Shown: positions 49,030 to 57,483, counted from the stretch's first letter. The stretch is DNA of 64,000 nucleotides from Bradyrhizobium sp. 132 (GCF_023074185.1 NZ_JADPKY010000033.1:1-64000); one strand, 5' to 3'. A program made the numbers and translations. The notes: generated by a model not told the origin, from the letters alone.

Positions 49030-49341
49030 ATGCGAAGCTCTCGCGCAATCCTATATGCCCAACGACTTAGCGAACTCACTTCTCAGCTCTCAGAATTGGA
49101 ATATCTTCGAGGTCTGGTCGAAGAAGCAGAGCGAAGCGCCCGCGGTGTGCCTCCATTACGCTTGACACATCCTGCTTCGCGCCGCCTTCGAAGGCGTGAA
49201 CCGGGCGCCCTGTCTGTCCGCCTCCGTCGCCACGCGCCACCAAACAGGAATGCAGGAGCTATCAACCTCCCTGACAACGACAACCAAGTCGATTGGACCT
49301 TGCTGGAGCCATTCCCCGACGGATGGTGGGCTTCCCCCTAA
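49030..49341 (+). CDS. Small coiled-coil protein, array member B
   Basis: A 103-residue protein sharing the core RAILYAQRLSELTSQLSELE then LRGLVEEAERSARGVPPLR with the other members. Its C-terminus is longer, Arg-rich and then neutral (INLPDNDNQVDWTLLEPFPD), and unlike them. GGAGG six bases before the ATG supports the start. In-frame codons upstream encode hydrophobic sequence unlike its paralogues. The extended tail may come from run-on after a lost stop codon. Confidence 0.72.
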   Translation: MRSSRAILYAQRLSELTSQLSELEYLRGLVEEAERSARGVPPLRLTHPASRRLRRREPGALSVRLRRHAPPNRNAGAINLPDNDNQVDWTLLEPFPDGWWASP

Positions 49342-49400
49342 ACCTCTCCAAGCGCTGGGACGAAGAGATCGATCCAATGCCCGAGAGACGCTCCCCTGAA

Positions 49401-49431
49401 GAGAGCGAGCCGATATCCCTGAAGGGAGCGG
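49401..49431 (+). repeat. Partial third copy of the structured repeat (5' end only)
   Basis: GAGAGCGAGCCGATATCCCT and the next bases match the first part of the units at 48488 and 50410, then diverge. It lies upstream of array member C. Confidence 0.7.
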
Positions 49432-49606
49432 ACAGGCACCTACAATCGGGCCGAAGTTCGAATGCAGCGGAAAATGTGAGCAGTTTCATAAAAGTGCACA
49501 GAAAGCAGGGCTAAAATCCGATACCTTCCTTCGGTTCACCCCCTAGTGCGGCTGCCTGCCCTTTCTTTTGCTAAGAGTTTTCAGCGGCTTTGTGTTGGAG
49601 GCATTG

Positions 49607-49834
49607 ATGAAGAACTCTCCCGGTCTCCTTTTTGCCCAACGGTTGAACGAACTCAATTCTCAGCTCTCAGAATTGGAAGAACTTCGAACTCGGATCAAAG
49701 AAGCGGAGCGACGCGCCTGCGGTGCACCTACACTACGATCGACGCCAAAAACTCCGAAGTCTCGAAAATCGATATCTGTCCTGACACTCGTAACCGTCCC
49801 ACCTGCCGAACGTCGCCTGAGGCTTCGTCCCTGA
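49607..49834 (+). CDS. Small coiled-coil protein, array member C
   Basis: A 75-residue protein with the array core GLLFAQRLNELNSQLSELEE then LRTRIKEAERRACGAPTLR and a basic Thr/Lys/Arg tail. A GGAGG site five bases before the ATG matches the sites of members A and B. The core is 60-70% alike to the paralogues by eye. No domain outside the coiled coil is visible. Confidence 0.76.
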   Translation: MKNSPGLLFAQRLNELNSQLSELEELRTRIKEAERRACGAPTLRSTPKTPKSRKSISVLTLVTVPPAERRLRLRP

Positions 49835-49934
49835 GAGGAACGGCTTGCGCTCCGCCTCGATATTAAACAAGCTCATGCGCCACCGGAGCGTAGTATTGGG
49901 TGGCCGCCCCCCTTTTATTAGGACCTTTGGCTAG

Positions 49935-49966
49935 AACCGCCGTCGCCTCCCAGGGCGGCGGCGGTT
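49935..49966. terminator. GC-rich stem-loop between member C and the 90-residue gene
   Basis: AACCGCCGTCGCC pairs with GGCGGCGGCGGTT (one G-U-type mismatch) around six bases and is followed by TTTCG. It is possibly the 3' end of member C. Confidence 0.55.
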
Positions 49967-50085
49967 TCGATTTGTCGATACATATCAAGCGGCTTGAAGG
50001 GAGTGGAAGGTCTCAGGTGACGCTTGACACGCGACAACAACCCAAGGAAGCATCTGGCGTTTTTCATGCCCTTTGGAGATTGCCG

Positions 50086-50358
50086 ATGACCACCATCCAC
50101 ATGGACTCGTCCCTCAGCCAGACCGCCACCCGCGCCGTTTTGAAGGGAGGAGTTCTGAGCTGCACAAAGACCAGCGACAAGGACGTTTATTCCCATTCGA
50201 TTTGGGCGACCGAAAGCAACATCCGTCAATTCACGATGCACGAAGGGGACAGCATCGTCATCCCACCCGGTTCGACCGTGACGATATGGATATTCCGAAG
50301 GCAGCCGGGAAATTCTACTTGGACCATGGACTTCGAACTCAAGGAAAAGGCTGCCTGA
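50086..50358 (+). CDS. Hypothetical small beta-rich protein
   Basis: A 90-residue protein, MTTIHMDSSLSQTATRAVLK, with a second half of alternating hydrophobic residues (SIVIPPGSTVTIWIFRR and TWTMDFELKEKAA) suggesting a small beta-sandwich. GGAGATTGCCG precedes the ATG. It has a different fold from the coiled-coil ORFs around it and no recognised family. The repeat copy 2 starts 52 bases after its stop and may supply its terminator. Confidence 0.7.
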   Translation: MTTIHMDSSLSQTATRAVLKGGVLSCTKTSDKDVYSHSIWATESNIRQFTMHEGDSIVIPPGSTVTIWIFRRQPGNSTWTMDFELKEKAA

Positions 50359-50409
50359 CAAGCCATTCGAAACAGCCGCTCTCGGAAAGTCCAAGAGCGG
50401 TCCTTTGGA

Positions 50410-50602
50410 GAGAGCGAGCCGATACCCCTGAGGGAGCGGCTTGCCTCAACAAATCCGGGAATTCTGCGGCCGACGAATGGCTTTGGAACGACCTGCCGAT
50501 GGCAAAGTTTTCCCGTTGCCCTTTGCCAAGGGCGACTGCCTTCCCCAAAGGGCAGCCTCAAGACAGCCCCAGCTTCACCGCCCTGAAGCTGGGGTCCTTT
50601 TG
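50410..50602 (+). repeat. Structured repeat, copy 2 (candidate RNA)
   Basis: A 193-base unit homologous to 48488-48678, with the same two hairpins at 50517-50525/50546-50554 and 50567-50594. As with copy 1, it follows an unrelated gene and precedes a coiled-coil ORF (member D, 86 bases on). Differences between the copies are mostly single substitutions, and the hairpin arms are unchanged. Confidence 0.75.
50567..50602 (+). terminator. Intrinsic terminator at the end of repeat copy 2
   Basis: The same 11-base arms CCCCAGCTTCA/TGAAGCTGGGG and trailing TCCTTTTG as copy 1. Confidence 0.85.
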
Positions 50603-50687
50603 TTCCAGATTCACATGCTTTAATGAAGTTGCGCCCGCCCGATGAATACTCTGAAGTCTTGGAATGGCTTTGGTGCTGGGGCGATAA

Positions 50688-50846
50688 ATGCAGGAATTTC
50701 GCACGATCCTTTTGGCCCAACGGTTGAACGACCTCTCTTCACAACTCTCAGAGCTGGAAAATCTTCGACTTCAGATCGAACAAGCGGAGCGACGCCGGCG
50801 GGCTGCGCGGCGGCTTCCCCTCGATTATTCCGCGTCTGGCTCATAA
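50688..50846 (+). CDS. Small coiled-coil protein, array member D
   Basis: A 52-residue protein, MQEFRTILLAQRLNDLSSQL then SELENLRLQIEQAERRRR, ending LPLDYSASGS. It is the shortest member, and its coiled-coil core is the closest to the consensus of the four. The start lacks a strong purine box, unlike A to C. It ends the array; beyond it lies a gene-poor stretch. Confidence 0.72.
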   Translation: MQEFRTILLAQRLNDLSSQLSELENLRLQIEQAERRRRAARRLPLDYSASGS

Positions 50847-51345
50847 GCGCTTGGCACTTCCCTGAGGGAGTGCCGGGGAGCGGATCAGGCCGCTGTGGCC
50901 ATCAGTGCGTTCGCTACCTGCACCGTTGCGAGATGCGTGAACCAGTCCATGCCGTCACCAGCAAGATGCTGCTGATCTGAGGAAACAACCCAGCTCCGGT
51001 TCTGCCCGCGACTCCGCCCGTCGAATAACCTGTGGAGTCCAACCACGATGTGTAGACGCTGCGGCGGACTGGATTCCCCGCCTGCCGCCCACGCTAAAAG
51101 CTTCGGCGCCACTGGACCTCACCTCGGCGAAGCCTTGGCGTAGCCGGGTCGCGGGGAATGACGGCGCAGTTTGTTGACGTTCGGGATGCTAGCAGCATGT
51201 CCCTGTTTTGCCCGACGAGTCAAACGGCGTTGCTGTCTGCATCAGCCGTTTTGCGGCCGACGTAAGCCGTTGATTCCACTATCACCGGCTACTGTGCATT
51301 GGGTTGTTTTCGCGTTTTTTTTCGTGCGGCCCTGTGCGAGCGGCC
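50847..51345. other. Gene-poor region between the array and pleD
   Basis: About 500 bases. A minus-strand frame ending GMDWFTHLATVQVANALMAT (50885-51112) looks like a decayed fragment of something conserved, but no start or domain is clear. A palindrome GGATTCCCCGC...GCGGGGAATG spans about 51070-51160, in the style of other extragenic repeats. No other feature was found. Confidence 0.4.
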
Positions 51346-52719
51346 TCACGCGGCCTGCGACACCACGCGGTTGCGGCCGTCGTGCTTGGCGCGATACATC
51401 GCGGTGTCGGCGCGCTTGAGGACGTCGCCAACCGCCTCGCCCTTCTGCTCCAGCGTGGTCAGCCCGATCGAGATCGTGACTTCGATGCGCTTGGTGCCCT
51501 TGTGGATCGCGAACGGCTCGCCCGCGATCGAGCGGCGCAGCCGCTCGGCGACCATGCCGGCGACGTGGAGATCGGTCTCCGGCATCACGATGACGAATTC
51601 CTCGCCGCCGTAGCGGCAGGCGAGATCGATGCCGCGGATCGACTTACGCACCCGCACGGCGAATTCGCGTAGCACGTCGTCGCCGGCGTCGTGGCCGTAA
51701 TTGTCGTTGATCGACTTGAAGTAGTCGATGTCCAAAATCATCAGCGCGAGCGGCTTGCCGCGGGTCGCGGCCTGCTCGGCCAGCGTCGCGAGATGGCTCT
51801 CCATGTAGCGGCGATTGTGCAGCCCGGTGAGCGCGTCGGTGATCGCCATCTCGATCGAGTTCTGCACGTTGTCGCGCAGATGATCGGTGTAGCGGCGGCG
51901 GCGGATCTGGGTGCGGGCGCGCGCCAGCAGCTCGATCTTGTCGATGGGACGCAGCAGATAGTCGTTGACGCCGATCTCGAGGCCACGCAGCAGCCGCGTC
52001 GAGTTCTCGGGGTCGGCGATCGCCAGGATCGGCACATGGCGCGTACGCTCCAGCGAGCGCGCCTGGCTGCATAGCCGCAGCCCGTCGAAATTGTTGAGGT
52101 CGAGCGAGACGATCAGGAGGTCGTAATTGCTCTCGGCGGCGTGGAACAGCGCTTCCGTCGGGTTCGGCTCGACGTCGATAGTGTGCTCGGCGGCGAGGAT
52201 CGTCGCCAGCCGCTCGTAGGAGGACTGGCGGTCGTCGACCAGGAGGATGCGGCCGCCCTTGCCGGTGTCGGCCACGGCGGTGCGCTCGGGCGCCTGCATG
52301 CCGATCTCGAGCGAGGTGATGGCGCGCATGCGCAGCTCATCGGTCATCATCTTCAGCCGCGTCAGCGAGCGCACGCGCGCGATTAGCACGACGTCGGAGA
52401 CCGGTTTGGTGAGGAAATCGTCGGCGCCGGCCTCCAGCCCGCGGTTGCGGTCGGACGGGCTGTCGAGCGCGGTGACCATCACGACAGGGATGTGATGCGT
52501 GGCCGGATCGGTCTTGAGGCGGCGGCAGACTTCGAAACCGTCCATGTCCGGCATCATGACGTCGAGCAGGATGATGTCGCATTCGGACCGGCGCGATATC
52601 TCCAGCGCCTCGGTGCCGTTCGAGGCGGTCATCACGTCGAAATATTCGGCGGACAGGCGGGCTTCGAGCAGCTTGACGTTGGCAGGGACGTCATCGACGA
52701 CGAGGATACGCGCGGACAC
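51346..52719 (-). CDS. pleD: PleD-type response-regulator diguanylate cyclase
   Basis: Makes c-di-GMP on phosphorylation and helps control polar development and the cell cycle. Of 457 residues, the first receiver domain has phospho-acceptor Asp53 in ILLDVMMPDMDG and Lys106 in TKP. A second receiver-like domain has lost the Asp context (SLDLNNFDG). A GGDEF domain has active-site GGEEF at 371-375 and an RGID inhibitory I-site at 362-365, so feedback inhibition should be intact. It is downstream of divK by 14 bases, the conserved alphaproteobacterial order. Confidence 0.95.
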   Translation of the reverse strand: MSARILVVDDVPANVKLLEARLSAEYFDVMTASNGTEALEISRRSECDIILLDVMMPDMDGFEVCRRLKTDPATHHIPVVMVTALDSPSDRNRGLEAGADDFLTKPVSDVVLIARVRSLTRLKMMTDELRMRAITSLEIGMQAPERTAVADTGKGGRILLVDDRQSSYERLATILAAEHTIDVEPNPTEALFHAAESNYDLLIVSLDLNNFDGLRLCSQARSLERTRHVPILAIADPENSTRLLRGLEIGVNDYLLRPIDKIELLARARTQIRRRRYTDHLRDNVQNSIEMAITDALTGLHNRRYMESHLATLAEQAATRGKPLALMILDIDYFKSINDNYGHDAGDDVLREFAVRVRKSIRGIDLACRYGGEEFVIVMPETDLHVAGMVAERLRRSIAGEPFAIHKGTKRIEVTISIGLTTLEQKGEAVGDVLKRADTAMYRAKHDGRNRVVSQAA

Positions 52720-52733
52720 TGTGAACTCACTTC

Positions 52734-53099
52734 CTATCCGATGAAACGCCGGACCGTCTCGATAAATTTGCCGACCGAGATCGGCTTGGACAAATAGGCT
52801 TCGCAGCCGCCCTCGCGGATGCGCTCTTCGTCGCCCTTCATCGCGAACGCCGTGACGGCGACGACGGGAATGCTGCGCAACTCCGGATCGTCCTTGATCC
52901 AGCGCGTCACCTCCAGGCCCGAGACCTGCGGCAATTGGATATCCATCAGCACGAGGTCGGGCCGCGTCTTGCGCACGAGGTCGAGCGCCTCGTAGCCGTT
53001 GCTGGTACCCGAGGTCTGGTAGCCGTGCGCTTCCAACAGGTCGCGGAAGAGCTTCATGTTGAGCTCGTTGTCTTCCACGATCAGGACGGTCTTAGCCAT
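52734..53099 (-). CDS. divK: Single-domain response regulator DivK
   Basis: An essential cell-cycle and polarity regulator that, when phosphorylated, activates the DivL-CckA pathway to lower CtrA activity. Its 121 residues are one receiver domain: acidic pocket ED in [10 protein letters not shown], Asp53 in [10 protein letters not shown], Thr/Ala in [13 protein letters not shown] and Lys in YLSKPIS. The sequence [14 protein letters not shown] is close to known DivK. It heads the divK-pleD operon. Confidence 0.95.
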   Translation of the reverse strand: MAKTVLIVEDNELNMKLFRDLLEAHGYQTSGTSNGYEALDLVRKTRPDLVLMDIQLPQVSGLEVTRWIKDDPELRSIPVVAVTAFAMKGDEERIREGGCEAYLSKPISVGKFIETVRRFIG

Positions 53100-53340
53100 C
53101 CCGCCCTCCTGTTTGGTCCACAGACCGATACATGTGCCGCCTCAGGCGCCGCTCACCGGCGCTTCGAAAACTGGATTCAAACTAGCCTCAGATTCGCTTG
53201 AGTTTCGTTAAACCCGGGGGCCAACTTTCTGCGATGTGGTTTCCAGTTGCTTGTCCGGGGTCGCAAGACTTGGGCACGAGACTCGGGCATGATGACTCCA
53301 AAGTAGACACTGAAAGTTAACGGAAAGGCAAACCGGCCAC

Positions 53341-53652
53341 GTGAAAAAGCCTGTTCACAACCCCCGCGAAGTCGCTGAAATCGTTGCGCTTCAGGCGCTG
53401 TCCTTCGTCGCCGGCGAGCCTGAGCGGCTGGGCCTGTTCCTGGCGGAGACAGGGGTCGGCCCGGAGATGTTGCGCAATGCCGCCTCGGACCCGAATTTCC
53501 TCCTCAGCGTGCTCGATTTCGTGATGCGCGATGACGCCACCGTGAAGGCCTTTGCGGACACTGCGGAGCTGCATCCGACCAACGTTGCCGCAGCGCGGCA
53601 GGTCTTGGGCGACGCGCTCGGCGACCCCCATTGGGAGCGCGACGTGCCGTGA
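53341..53652 (+). CDS. DUF3572 family protein
   Basis: A 103-residue protein, PREVAEIVALQALSFVAGEP, FLAETGVGPEMLRNAASDPN, FLLSVLDFVMRDDATVKAF, the DUF3572 pattern found upstream of dinB in many Rhizobiales. It is all-helical and cytoplasmic with no known function. The start is GTG 53341. The stop overlaps the dinB start by GTGA, implying coupled translation with the polymerase. Confidence 0.88.
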   Translation: MKKPVHNPREVAEIVALQALSFVAGEPERLGLFLAETGVGPEMLRNAASDPNFLLSVLDFVMRDDATVKAFADTAELHPTNVAAARQVLGDALGDPHWERDVP

Positions 53653-54953
53653 CCGCCCCGGAGGCGGCCGGGCCCCTCTGCTTTTGCCGGGATTGTTCGG
53701 CCGATCTGGACATGGCCATCCAAAGCCTGGGCGTGCGGCGCTGTTCCGCCTGCGGTTCCCCTCGCCTCGTCCGCCACCGCGCGCTCGCAAATCTGACCAT
53801 CGCCCATATCGACTGCGACGCCTTCTACGCGACGGTCGAGAAGCGCGACAATCCTGAGATCGCCGACAAGCCCGTCATCATCGGCGGGGGAAAACGCGGC
53901 GTGGTGTCGGCCGCCTGCTACATCGCACGCACGTATGGCGTGCGCTCGGCCATGCCGATGTACAAGGCGTTGGAAGCCTGCCCGCACGCGACGGTGATCG
54001 GGTCCGACATGGCCAAATATGTCCGGGTCGGGCGCGAGGTTCGTCAGGCCATGCAGGCGCTGACGCCGCTGGTCGAGCCGCTCTCGATCGACGAGGCCTT
54101 CCTCGATCTCTCCGGCACCGAGCGGGTGCACGGCATGATCCCGGCGAAGGTGCTGGCGCAGTTAGCGCGCAACATCGAGCGCGACATCGGCATCAGCGTC
54201 TCGGTTGGCCTCTCCTGCAACAAGTTTCTGGCCAAGATCGCCTCCGACCTCGACAAGCCGCGCGGCTTTGCCGCGCTCGACCAGGAGGATGCCCGCGAGA
54301 TGCTGGCTTCGAGGCCGGTCGGCTTCATCTTCGGCGTCGGACCGGCCACGCAGGAGCGCCTTGTGCAACGCGGCTTCCGCATCATCGCCGATCTGCAAAA
54401 GGCCGACGAGATCGAGATGATCCGGCAGTTTCCGAGCGAGGGCCGCAGGCTGTGGCGGCTCGCGCGCGGCATCGACGACCGCCGCGTCGAGCCTGATCGG
54501 GGCGCCAAGACGATCTCGAGCGAGACGACGTTCGAGACCGACATCCGCGATTTCGCGGCGCTGGAGCGGATCCTGTGGCGGCTGTGCGAGAAGACGTCGT
54601 CGCGGCTGAAGAGCAGCGAGCTTGCCGGCTCCACCGTCACGTTGAAATTGAAGACCGCCGACTTCCGCCAGCGTACGCGCTCGCAGTCGATCGCAGCCCC
54701 GACGCAGCTTGCCGCAAAGATCTTCTCGATCTGCCGCGAGATGCTGGCCAAGGAGATCGACGGCACCGCCTTCCGCCTGATGGGCGCCGGCGTCAGCGCA
54801 CTGCGCGAGGGCTCGATCGCCGACGACACCGACATGCTCGACCGCCGCGCCGCCCACGCCGAGCGCGCGGTGGACAGCTTGCGTAAAAAGTTCGGCAGCG
54901 CCGCGGTGATCCGGGGCATCGCCTATGAGGGCCCGGAAAAGACGCAGGAGTGA
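53649..54953 (+). CDS. dinB: DNA polymerase IV with N-terminal cysteine motif
   Basis: A Y-family translesion polymerase of 434 residues. An N-terminal extension carries Cys11, Cys13, Cys16 and Cys32, Cys35 (CFCRDC, then CSACGSPRLVRH), likely a zinc ribbon. The catalytic core has HIDCDAFYATVE, SIDEAFLDLSG and SCNKFLAKIASD. The little-finger domain follows. I see no C-terminal clamp-binding motif that stands out. Start GTG 53649 overlaps the upstream stop. The upstream gene is DUF3572, and downstream is an ACT-domain gene. Confidence 0.93.
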   Translation: MTAPEAAGPLCFCRDCSADLDMAIQSLGVRRCSACGSPRLVRHRALANLTIAHIDCDAFYATVEKRDNPEIADKPVIIGGGKRGVVSAACYIARTYGVRSAMPMYKALEACPHATVIGSDMAKYVRVGREVRQAMQALTPLVEPLSIDEAFLDLSGTERVHGMIPAKVLAQLARNIERDIGISVSVGLSCNKFLAKIASDLDKPRGFAALDQEDAREMLASRPVGFIFGVGPATQERLVQRGFRIIADLQKADEIEMIRQFPSEGRRLWRLARGIDDRRVEPDRGAKTISSETTFETDIRDFAALERILWRLCEKTSSRLKSSELAGSTVTLKLKTADFRQRTRSQSIAAPTQLAAKIFSICREMLAKEIDGTAFRLMGAGVSALREGSIADDTDMLDRRAAHAERAVDSLRKKFGSAAVIRGIAYEGPEKTQE

Positions 54954-55351
54954 TGACAGGCGAACGCGATCTCGACGCGCTGCTGAGACACATGAAGCCG
55001 GAGATGCGGCCGGGCATCTTCGTGTTCTGCGCGATCCCGACAGACCAGCCGATTCCCGCAGCGCTCAGTCCGCTGCTGACGTTTCGCGAACAGGAGGGCA
55101 TCACGCTCGTGCTCCTGCGCGAAGAGGCCGCAGCGGCAGGCATACGCTACGGGTTCGCCTCGCGCCTGATCACCCTGACGGTTCATTCCTCGCTGGAGGC
55201 GGTGGGGTTCTTGGCCGCAATCACAGCGCCTCTCGCCGCAGCCGGCATCAGCGTGAACGCCGTGTCGGCCTTTTATCACGACCATCTCTTCGTGCCTGCT
55301 GACCGGGCCGACGAAGCGATGGCTGTTTTGCAAGAGGCGTCTGGAGCGTAG
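54953..55351 (+). CDS. ACT-domain protein
   Basis: A 132-residue protein. PGIFVFCAIPTDQPIPAALS and TLTVHSSLEAVGFLAAITAP, then LAAAGISVNAVSAFYHDHLF, are the two halves of an ACT_3/ACT_7-type double fold (about residues 20-130) that binds amino acids or other small ligands. Its function alone is unknown. The ATG at 54953 overlaps the dinB stop by one base and is part of the DUF3572-dinB transcript. Confidence 0.83.
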   Translation: MTGERDLDALLRHMKPEMRPGIFVFCAIPTDQPIPAALSPLLTFREQEGITLVLLREEAAAAGIRYGFASRLITLTVHSSLEAVGFLAAITAPLAAAGISVNAVSAFYHDHLFVPADRADEAMAVLQEASGA

Positions 55352-55358
55352 CCCGAAA

Positions 55359-55760
55359 TCAATCCGCCACCGCGATCGCCTCGATCTCGATCATCCACTC
55401 CGGCGCGGCGAGCGCGGAGACACCGACGAGGGTAGAGGCCGGCGGTTCCATGCCATCGAAGAAGGCCGAGCGGGCCTTGCCGATGATCGGGCGCAGCTCC
55501 GGCTTGTAGTTCACGACGAAGGTCGTGATCTTGACGATGTTGGCGTAGCTCGCGCCGGCCGCTTTCAGCGCGTGGCCGAGATTCTGCATCACCTGCGTGG
55601 TCTGCGCGGCGAGATCGCCCTCGCCTACGATCCGTCCCTCCTCGTCCACCGACACCTGGCCGGAGATGTAGATGGTCCGCGCCCCCGTGGCGGTGACGAC
55701 GTGCGAATAGGCCGGATTGTGATGCAGGCCGCTGGGCCGGAGATGATCGAGCTTGGGCAT
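55359..55760 (-). CDS. RidA-family protein, active-site Arg absent
   Basis: A 133-residue YjgF/Rid protein with YISGQVSVDEEGRIVGEGDL and WMIEIEAIAVAD typical of the family. True RidA enamine deaminases have an essential Arg in PARxAV; the same place here reads PPASTLVGV, with Ser. It may be a paralogue with other activity, such as binding or hydrolysis of another imine. The ATG at 55760 was chosen. It converges with the ACT gene. Confidence 0.85.
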   Translation of the reverse strand: MPKLDHLRPSGLHHNPAYSHVVTATGARTIYISGQVSVDEEGRIVGEGDLAAQTTQVMQNLGHALKAAGASYANIVKITTFVVNYKPELRPIIGKARSAFFDGMEPPASTLVGVSALAAPEWMIEIEAIAVAD

Positions 55761-55826
55761 GGTTGGCCTCCCGGATGTTTGTGGTTGGGAGGAAGCGTAG
55801 CTGGAGAGGGAGCGGAGAGCCAGCCC

Positions 55827-55913
55827 CGTCATTGCGAGGAGCTCTTGCGACGAAGCAATCCAGAATCTTTCCGCGGAGGGATTCTGGATTGCTTCGCTTC
55901 GCTCGCAATGACG
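55827..55913. repeat. 87-base palindromic repeat, copy 1
   Basis: It begins CGTCATTGCGAGGAGCTCTT and ends GCTCGCAATGACG; inner arms around ATCCAGAATC and GATTCTGGAT pair. A second 87-base copy in the opposite orientation is at 60017. Confidence 0.88.
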
Positions 55914-55922
55914 AAAAAACCC

Positions 55923-56768
55923 TCAATTGCAGGGCTTGCTGTCCTTCGCGTCGAACTTGCCCATCGCGCCCGAAATCACAAAATCGTTGTAATCGAGCAC
56001 GAGCTGGCGCGAGACGCCGTTTTCGTAGAGCTCGAACGCCATCGCGTAGACCGGCGTCTGCTCGCCTTCCTTCTGCTGGGCTTCGCGGTCGAAATAGCTG
56101 ACGGTCACGGGCCAACGCTTGAGCGACTTCATGTGCTCGTCGGACGTCGACGGATCGGGCGAGCCCTCGCGCTCGGCCGGGATCGGCTGGCCGATCACGG
56201 TCAGCGTGTTGTAGACCTTCTGGCCATCGTCGGAGCCGTCATAGACGGAGAGCTCGAGCAGCGACTTGCCGTCCTTGGCGGCGGCAATGATGCGCTGGAT
56301 CTGTTCGGTCGGGAATACGATCTTGCCATCGAGCGTAAAGCTCTTCGGCGCCGGCAGCTTCAGCTTGACGTTGATGTGGTCGCCGTCGCGCTCGGCCGAG
56401 CCGTCGACCCGGCCGGCATCCGCCTCGTTCATCCGCGTCTCGATCTTGAAGCGGTAGCTTTTGCCGGCGGCGTCCTCCCAGGAATTGGAGCGGAGGTCGC
56501 TGAGCGTGACCTTGCCCTCGCCGCTGTCGAGCTCGGAGACCTGGCGGAATTCGGAGGTGTAGCCCTCGCACGAACTGCCGGCGAAATTGTAGAGGATGCG
56601 ACCGCGCGCGCTGTTGACCGAATTGGAGCGCGATTTCACTAGGCTCAAATCGTAGAGTGCCTGATGCGCGAGGAATGGACCGTTGGCCGCCTGCGCGACG
56701 CCTCCGGGACCGAAAGCGGCCGCCGCGAGCGCCGTCACACCGAGCGAAGTCCGGAAAAGGTGCAGCAT
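55923..56768 (-). CDS. eipB: Cell-envelope integrity protein EipB (DUF1849)
   Basis: A periplasmic beta-spiral protein needed for envelope integrity in Brucella. Of 281 residues, the first 28 are a signal peptide ending AQA. HQALYDLSL and the following SARGRILYNF match the DUF1849 start, and the conserved disulfide cysteines are in SSCEGYT and the terminal KPCN. The ATG at 56768 was chosen. It is on the opposite strand from the RidA-like gene to its right. Confidence 0.9.
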   Translation of the reverse strand: MLHLFRTSLGVTALAAAAFGPGGVAQAANGPFLAHQALYDLSLVKSRSNSVNSARGRILYNFAGSSCEGYTSEFRQVSELDSGEGKVTLSDLRSNSWEDAAGKSYRFKIETRMNEADAGRVDGSAERDGDHINVKLKLPAPKSFTLDGKIVFPTEQIQRIIAAAKDGKSLLELSVYDGSDDGQKVYNTLTVIGQPIPAEREGSPDPSTSDEHMKSLKRWPVTVSYFDREAQQKEGEQTPVYAMAFELYENGVSRQLVLDYNDFVISGAMGKFDAKDSKPCN

Positions 56769-57010
56769 GTCTGGTCCCTTGGGGAAAGCGCAAATCCGAC
56801 ATTTTAATGAACGTTCCATTGCGTCGCAACTGAGGCCGTTTCACGTAAAGTTGCGGCTACAGTTGAACCACCTGCCCCGCCTCGACAAAATGCAGCCGCT
56901 TGCAGGCCCTTGGGCTTGCTTGCATGTGGCGGCACGATGGGCGAAACAGGGCGCGCTCGGCCTGCAACGGAGGCGCCCGGGCGGATGGATTTTGGACAAC
57001 GAGGTCGAAC

Positions 57011-57478
57011 ATGGCGGGCACGGTCGAACAGAAGCTGGCGGAACAGGGCATCAAGCTGCACGAGGCCCCCACCCCCGTGGCCAATTACGTGCCGTTCGTG
57101 CGTACCGGTAATTTGCTGTTCGTCTCCGGTCAGGTCTGCTTCGCCCCCGACGGCAAGCTGATCGCCAAGGGCAAGCTCGGCGCCGGCGTGACCATCGAAG
57201 ACGGCGCGGCTGCCGCCCGCGGCTGCGCCGTCAACCTGCTGGCCCAGGTCAAGGCGGCGCTGGGCGACCTCGACAAGGTCGTTCGCGTGGTGCGCCTCGG
57301 CGGCTTCATCAACTCGGCGCCGGACTTCCTGGACGGGCCCAAGGTCCTCAACGGCGCCTCCGACCTGATGGTCGCCGCCTTCGGCGACAAGGGCCGCCAT
57401 GCCCGCACCACCGTCGGCGTCGCCTCGCTGCCCGCGGATGCGGCGGTCGAGGTCGACGGCGTGTTCGAGGTCGCCTGA
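57011..57478 (+). CDS. RidA-family protein with conserved Arg
   Basis: A 155-residue Rid protein, LLFVSGQVCFAPDGKLIAKG and VRVVRLGGFINSAPDFLDGP, with Arg in HARTTVGVASLPADAAVEVD at the position needed for enamine/imine deamination. It is longer at the C-terminus than canonical RidA. It may remove reactive 2-aminoacrylate. It starts after a 240-base gap from eipB, and a phosphodiesterase gene follows 5 bases after the stop. Confidence 0.88.
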   Translation: MAGTVEQKLAEQGIKLHEAPTPVANYVPFVRTGNLLFVSGQVCFAPDGKLIAKGKLGAGVTIEDGAAAARGCAVNLLAQVKAALGDLDKVVRVVRLGGFINSAPDFLDGPKVLNGASDLMVAAFGDKGRHARTTVGVASLPADAAVEVDGVFEVA

Positions 57479-57483
57479 GCGGA

